From Eubacteriales bacterium (GTDB lineage: Bacteria > Bacillota > Clostridia > Peptostreptococcales > Anaerovoracaceae): a stretch of 5,588 nucleotides of DNA. The notes beneath the pieces are model-generated. The model saw only the letters and a program-made list of their open reading frames with translations. It did not search any database and was not told the origin of the DNA. The DNA is taken from NCBI GenBank assembly GCA_029098205.1, contig JAQXNW010000108.1, forward strand, positions 1-5,588, in the 5' to 3' direction. The first letter of the stretch is position 1. Every line of letters begins with the position of its first letter. Below, one piece after another: positions 4,937 through 5,588 of this stretch. The translations under genes were made by a program, and so were the position numbers.

Positions 4937-4968
4937 TTTAGGTAATATTGAATTCAAAATCACCTAAA
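4937..4968. promoter_or_regulatory. Imperfect 32-bp palindrome in the DctP leader
   Basis: Centred on GAATTC, the arms TTTAGGTAATATTGAA and TTCAAAATCACCTAAA differ at two positions. The palindrome starts about 11 bases after the predicted transcription start and abuts the ribosome site AAAGGAAAGGCGG (4966-4978). It could be an operator for the divergent GntR repressor or an RNA hairpin affecting ribosome access. The length and symmetry favour a protein-binding site for a dimer. Confidence 0.55.
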
Positions 4969-4985
4969 GGAAAGGCGGAAAAAAG

Positions 4986-5588
4986 ATGAAAAGGAAAAAG
5001 ATCGTGAACAGGGTCGCGAGTCTTGCGTTGGCGCTTGTGATGATGGCGACGCTTCTGGCTGGTTGCGGCGGCGGGACAAAAGCGAAGAAAGGCTCTTCTT
5101 CTACGAAGAGTTCTTATTCAGGCGAATGGATCGTTGCGGTGAATACTTCTGAAGGAGATATTCTCTACGAAGCAACGCAAAAATTCTGTGATCTAGTTGA
5201 AAAATACTCTGATGGAAAAATTAAATGCAAATTGTATGGTGGCGCACAGCTTGGTTCTGGTCAGGAACTGCTGGAAGGCATGTCCTACGGTGTGGCTAAT
5301 GTGTATGCAGAGAGTATTGGTACTCTAGCACCATTTTCTAAGTATGCAAACATTGATGCGATTCCTTATTTATATAGTGGCTATGATCAGTTTATCAAGG
5401 TTTGGAAAAGCGATTTAGGAAAGGAAATGCGTGACAAGATCGGCGAGGATGCAGGTTTTAAGATTTTGGGCGGTATGTACCGGGGTGCTCGTATTGTAAC
5501 GGCCAAAAAAGAAATGAAGCACCCTGATGATTTCAAGGGATTCAAGCTGCGTGCTCCTGGAATTGACGCTTATGTTAAGACATGGGAG
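4986..5588 (+). CDS. TRAP transporter solute-binding lipoprotein (DctP family), 3' end outside window
   Basis: The first 201 residues are visible; the family is usually about 330-350 long. It is the extracytoplasmic receptor of a tripartite ATP-independent transporter, which delivers organic acids to DctQ/DctM-type membrane subunits. It starts MKRKKIVNR, a basic n-region, then a hydrophobic stretch and the lipobox LAGC with Cys27, so it should be a membrane-anchored lipoprotein. A Gly/Ser/Lys linker (28-46) leads into the domain: VAVNTSEGDILYEATQKFCD, GGAQLGSGQELLEGM, AESIGTLAPFSKY. The motif FKGFKLRAPG carries Arg189, matching the conserved Arg that binds the substrate carboxylate in DctP proteins. 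The start is fixed by AAAGGAAAGGCGG seven bases upstream and the signal peptide. The gene is divergent from the GntR/FCD regulator; membrane subunits are expected just beyond the window. Substrate unknown, probably a carboxylate. Confidence 0.92.
   Translation, partial: MKRKKIVNRVASLALALVMMATLLAGCGGGTKAKKGSSSTKSSYSGEWIVAVNTSEGDILYEATQKFCDLVEKYSDGKIKCKLYGGAQLGSGQELLEGMSYGVANVYAESIGTLAPFSKYANIDAIPYLYSGYDQFIKVWKSDLGKEMRDKIGEDAGFKILGGMYRGARIVTAKKEMKHPDDFKGFKLRAPGIDAYVKTWE

Larger units (their letters stand above)
4615..4985. other. Divergent regulatory region between the GntR and DctP genes
   Basis: This AT-rich stretch of about 370 bases contains the promoters of both flanking genes, a TGTATACA palindrome, small hairpins (for example GACT-TGTT-AGTC at 4721-4732) and the palindrome of the DctP leader. 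I see no convincing gene. The plus-strand frame over 4585-4824 has biased, low-complexity content and no ribosome site. The distance is long for a simple divergent pair, leaving room for more than one binding site. Confidence 0.6.

Noticed and set aside
1..5588. CRISPR array, tRNA or rRNA genes
   Set aside because: No regularly spaced repeats, no tRNA cloverleaf with CCA-type end and no rRNA-like stretch were seen. The repeats present are IS ends, hairpins and one two-copy direct repeat.

Overview
The window looks like a chromosomal segment from a low-to-mid-GC Bacillota, most likely a Clostridia/Lachnospiraceae-type gut anaerobe. This rests on strong purine-rich Shine-Dalgarno sites, TTGACA/TATTAT-type promoters, A-rich intergenic DNA, and clostridial-style IS3 and IS256 insertion sequences. 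No taxonomic marker gene is present, so this is inference.

Layout, left to right. (1) Positions 1-951 hold the 3' part of a LarA-like (lactate racemase / DUF2088) protein that keeps the residues expected for the nickel-pincer cofactor. A strong hairpin terminator follows. (2) A small three-helix membrane protein of unknown function lies at 1147-1497 on the minus strand, with its own terminator, convergent to the LarA-like gene. (3) Positions about 1610-3643 are an insertion-sequence graveyard. An IS3-family element carries two nonsense codons and two single-base frameshifts in orfA, and a frameshift and a stop in orfB. It is cut at the first catalytic Asp codon of orfB. An 860-bp, internally deleted IS256-family element abuts this point and still has both inverted repeats. 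(4) Positions 3644-3912 contain no recognisable gene, only hairpins, one of them terminator-like. (5) Positions 3913-4614 (minus) encode a GntR-family regulator with an FCD ligand domain. (6) After a 370-bp AT-rich divergent regulatory region, a TRAP-transporter solute-binding lipoprotein (DctP family) starts at 4986 and runs off the right edge.

How the genes may work together. The GntR/FCD regulator and the divergent DctP gene form a typical regulator-transporter pair for uptake of an organic (hydroxy) acid. The shared intergenic region contains a near-consensus promoter for DctP, an imperfect 32-bp palindrome just downstream of that promoter, and a TGTATACA palindrome near the regulator's own promoter. 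The LarA-like protein on the other side of the IS debris could racemise or epimerise a related hydroxy acid. That link is only suggested by proximity.

I found no clearly new biological system. The most informative structures are the relic IS3 programmed-frameshift/TGATG coupling site, the miniature IS256 derivative with intact ends, and the palindrome in the DctP leader.
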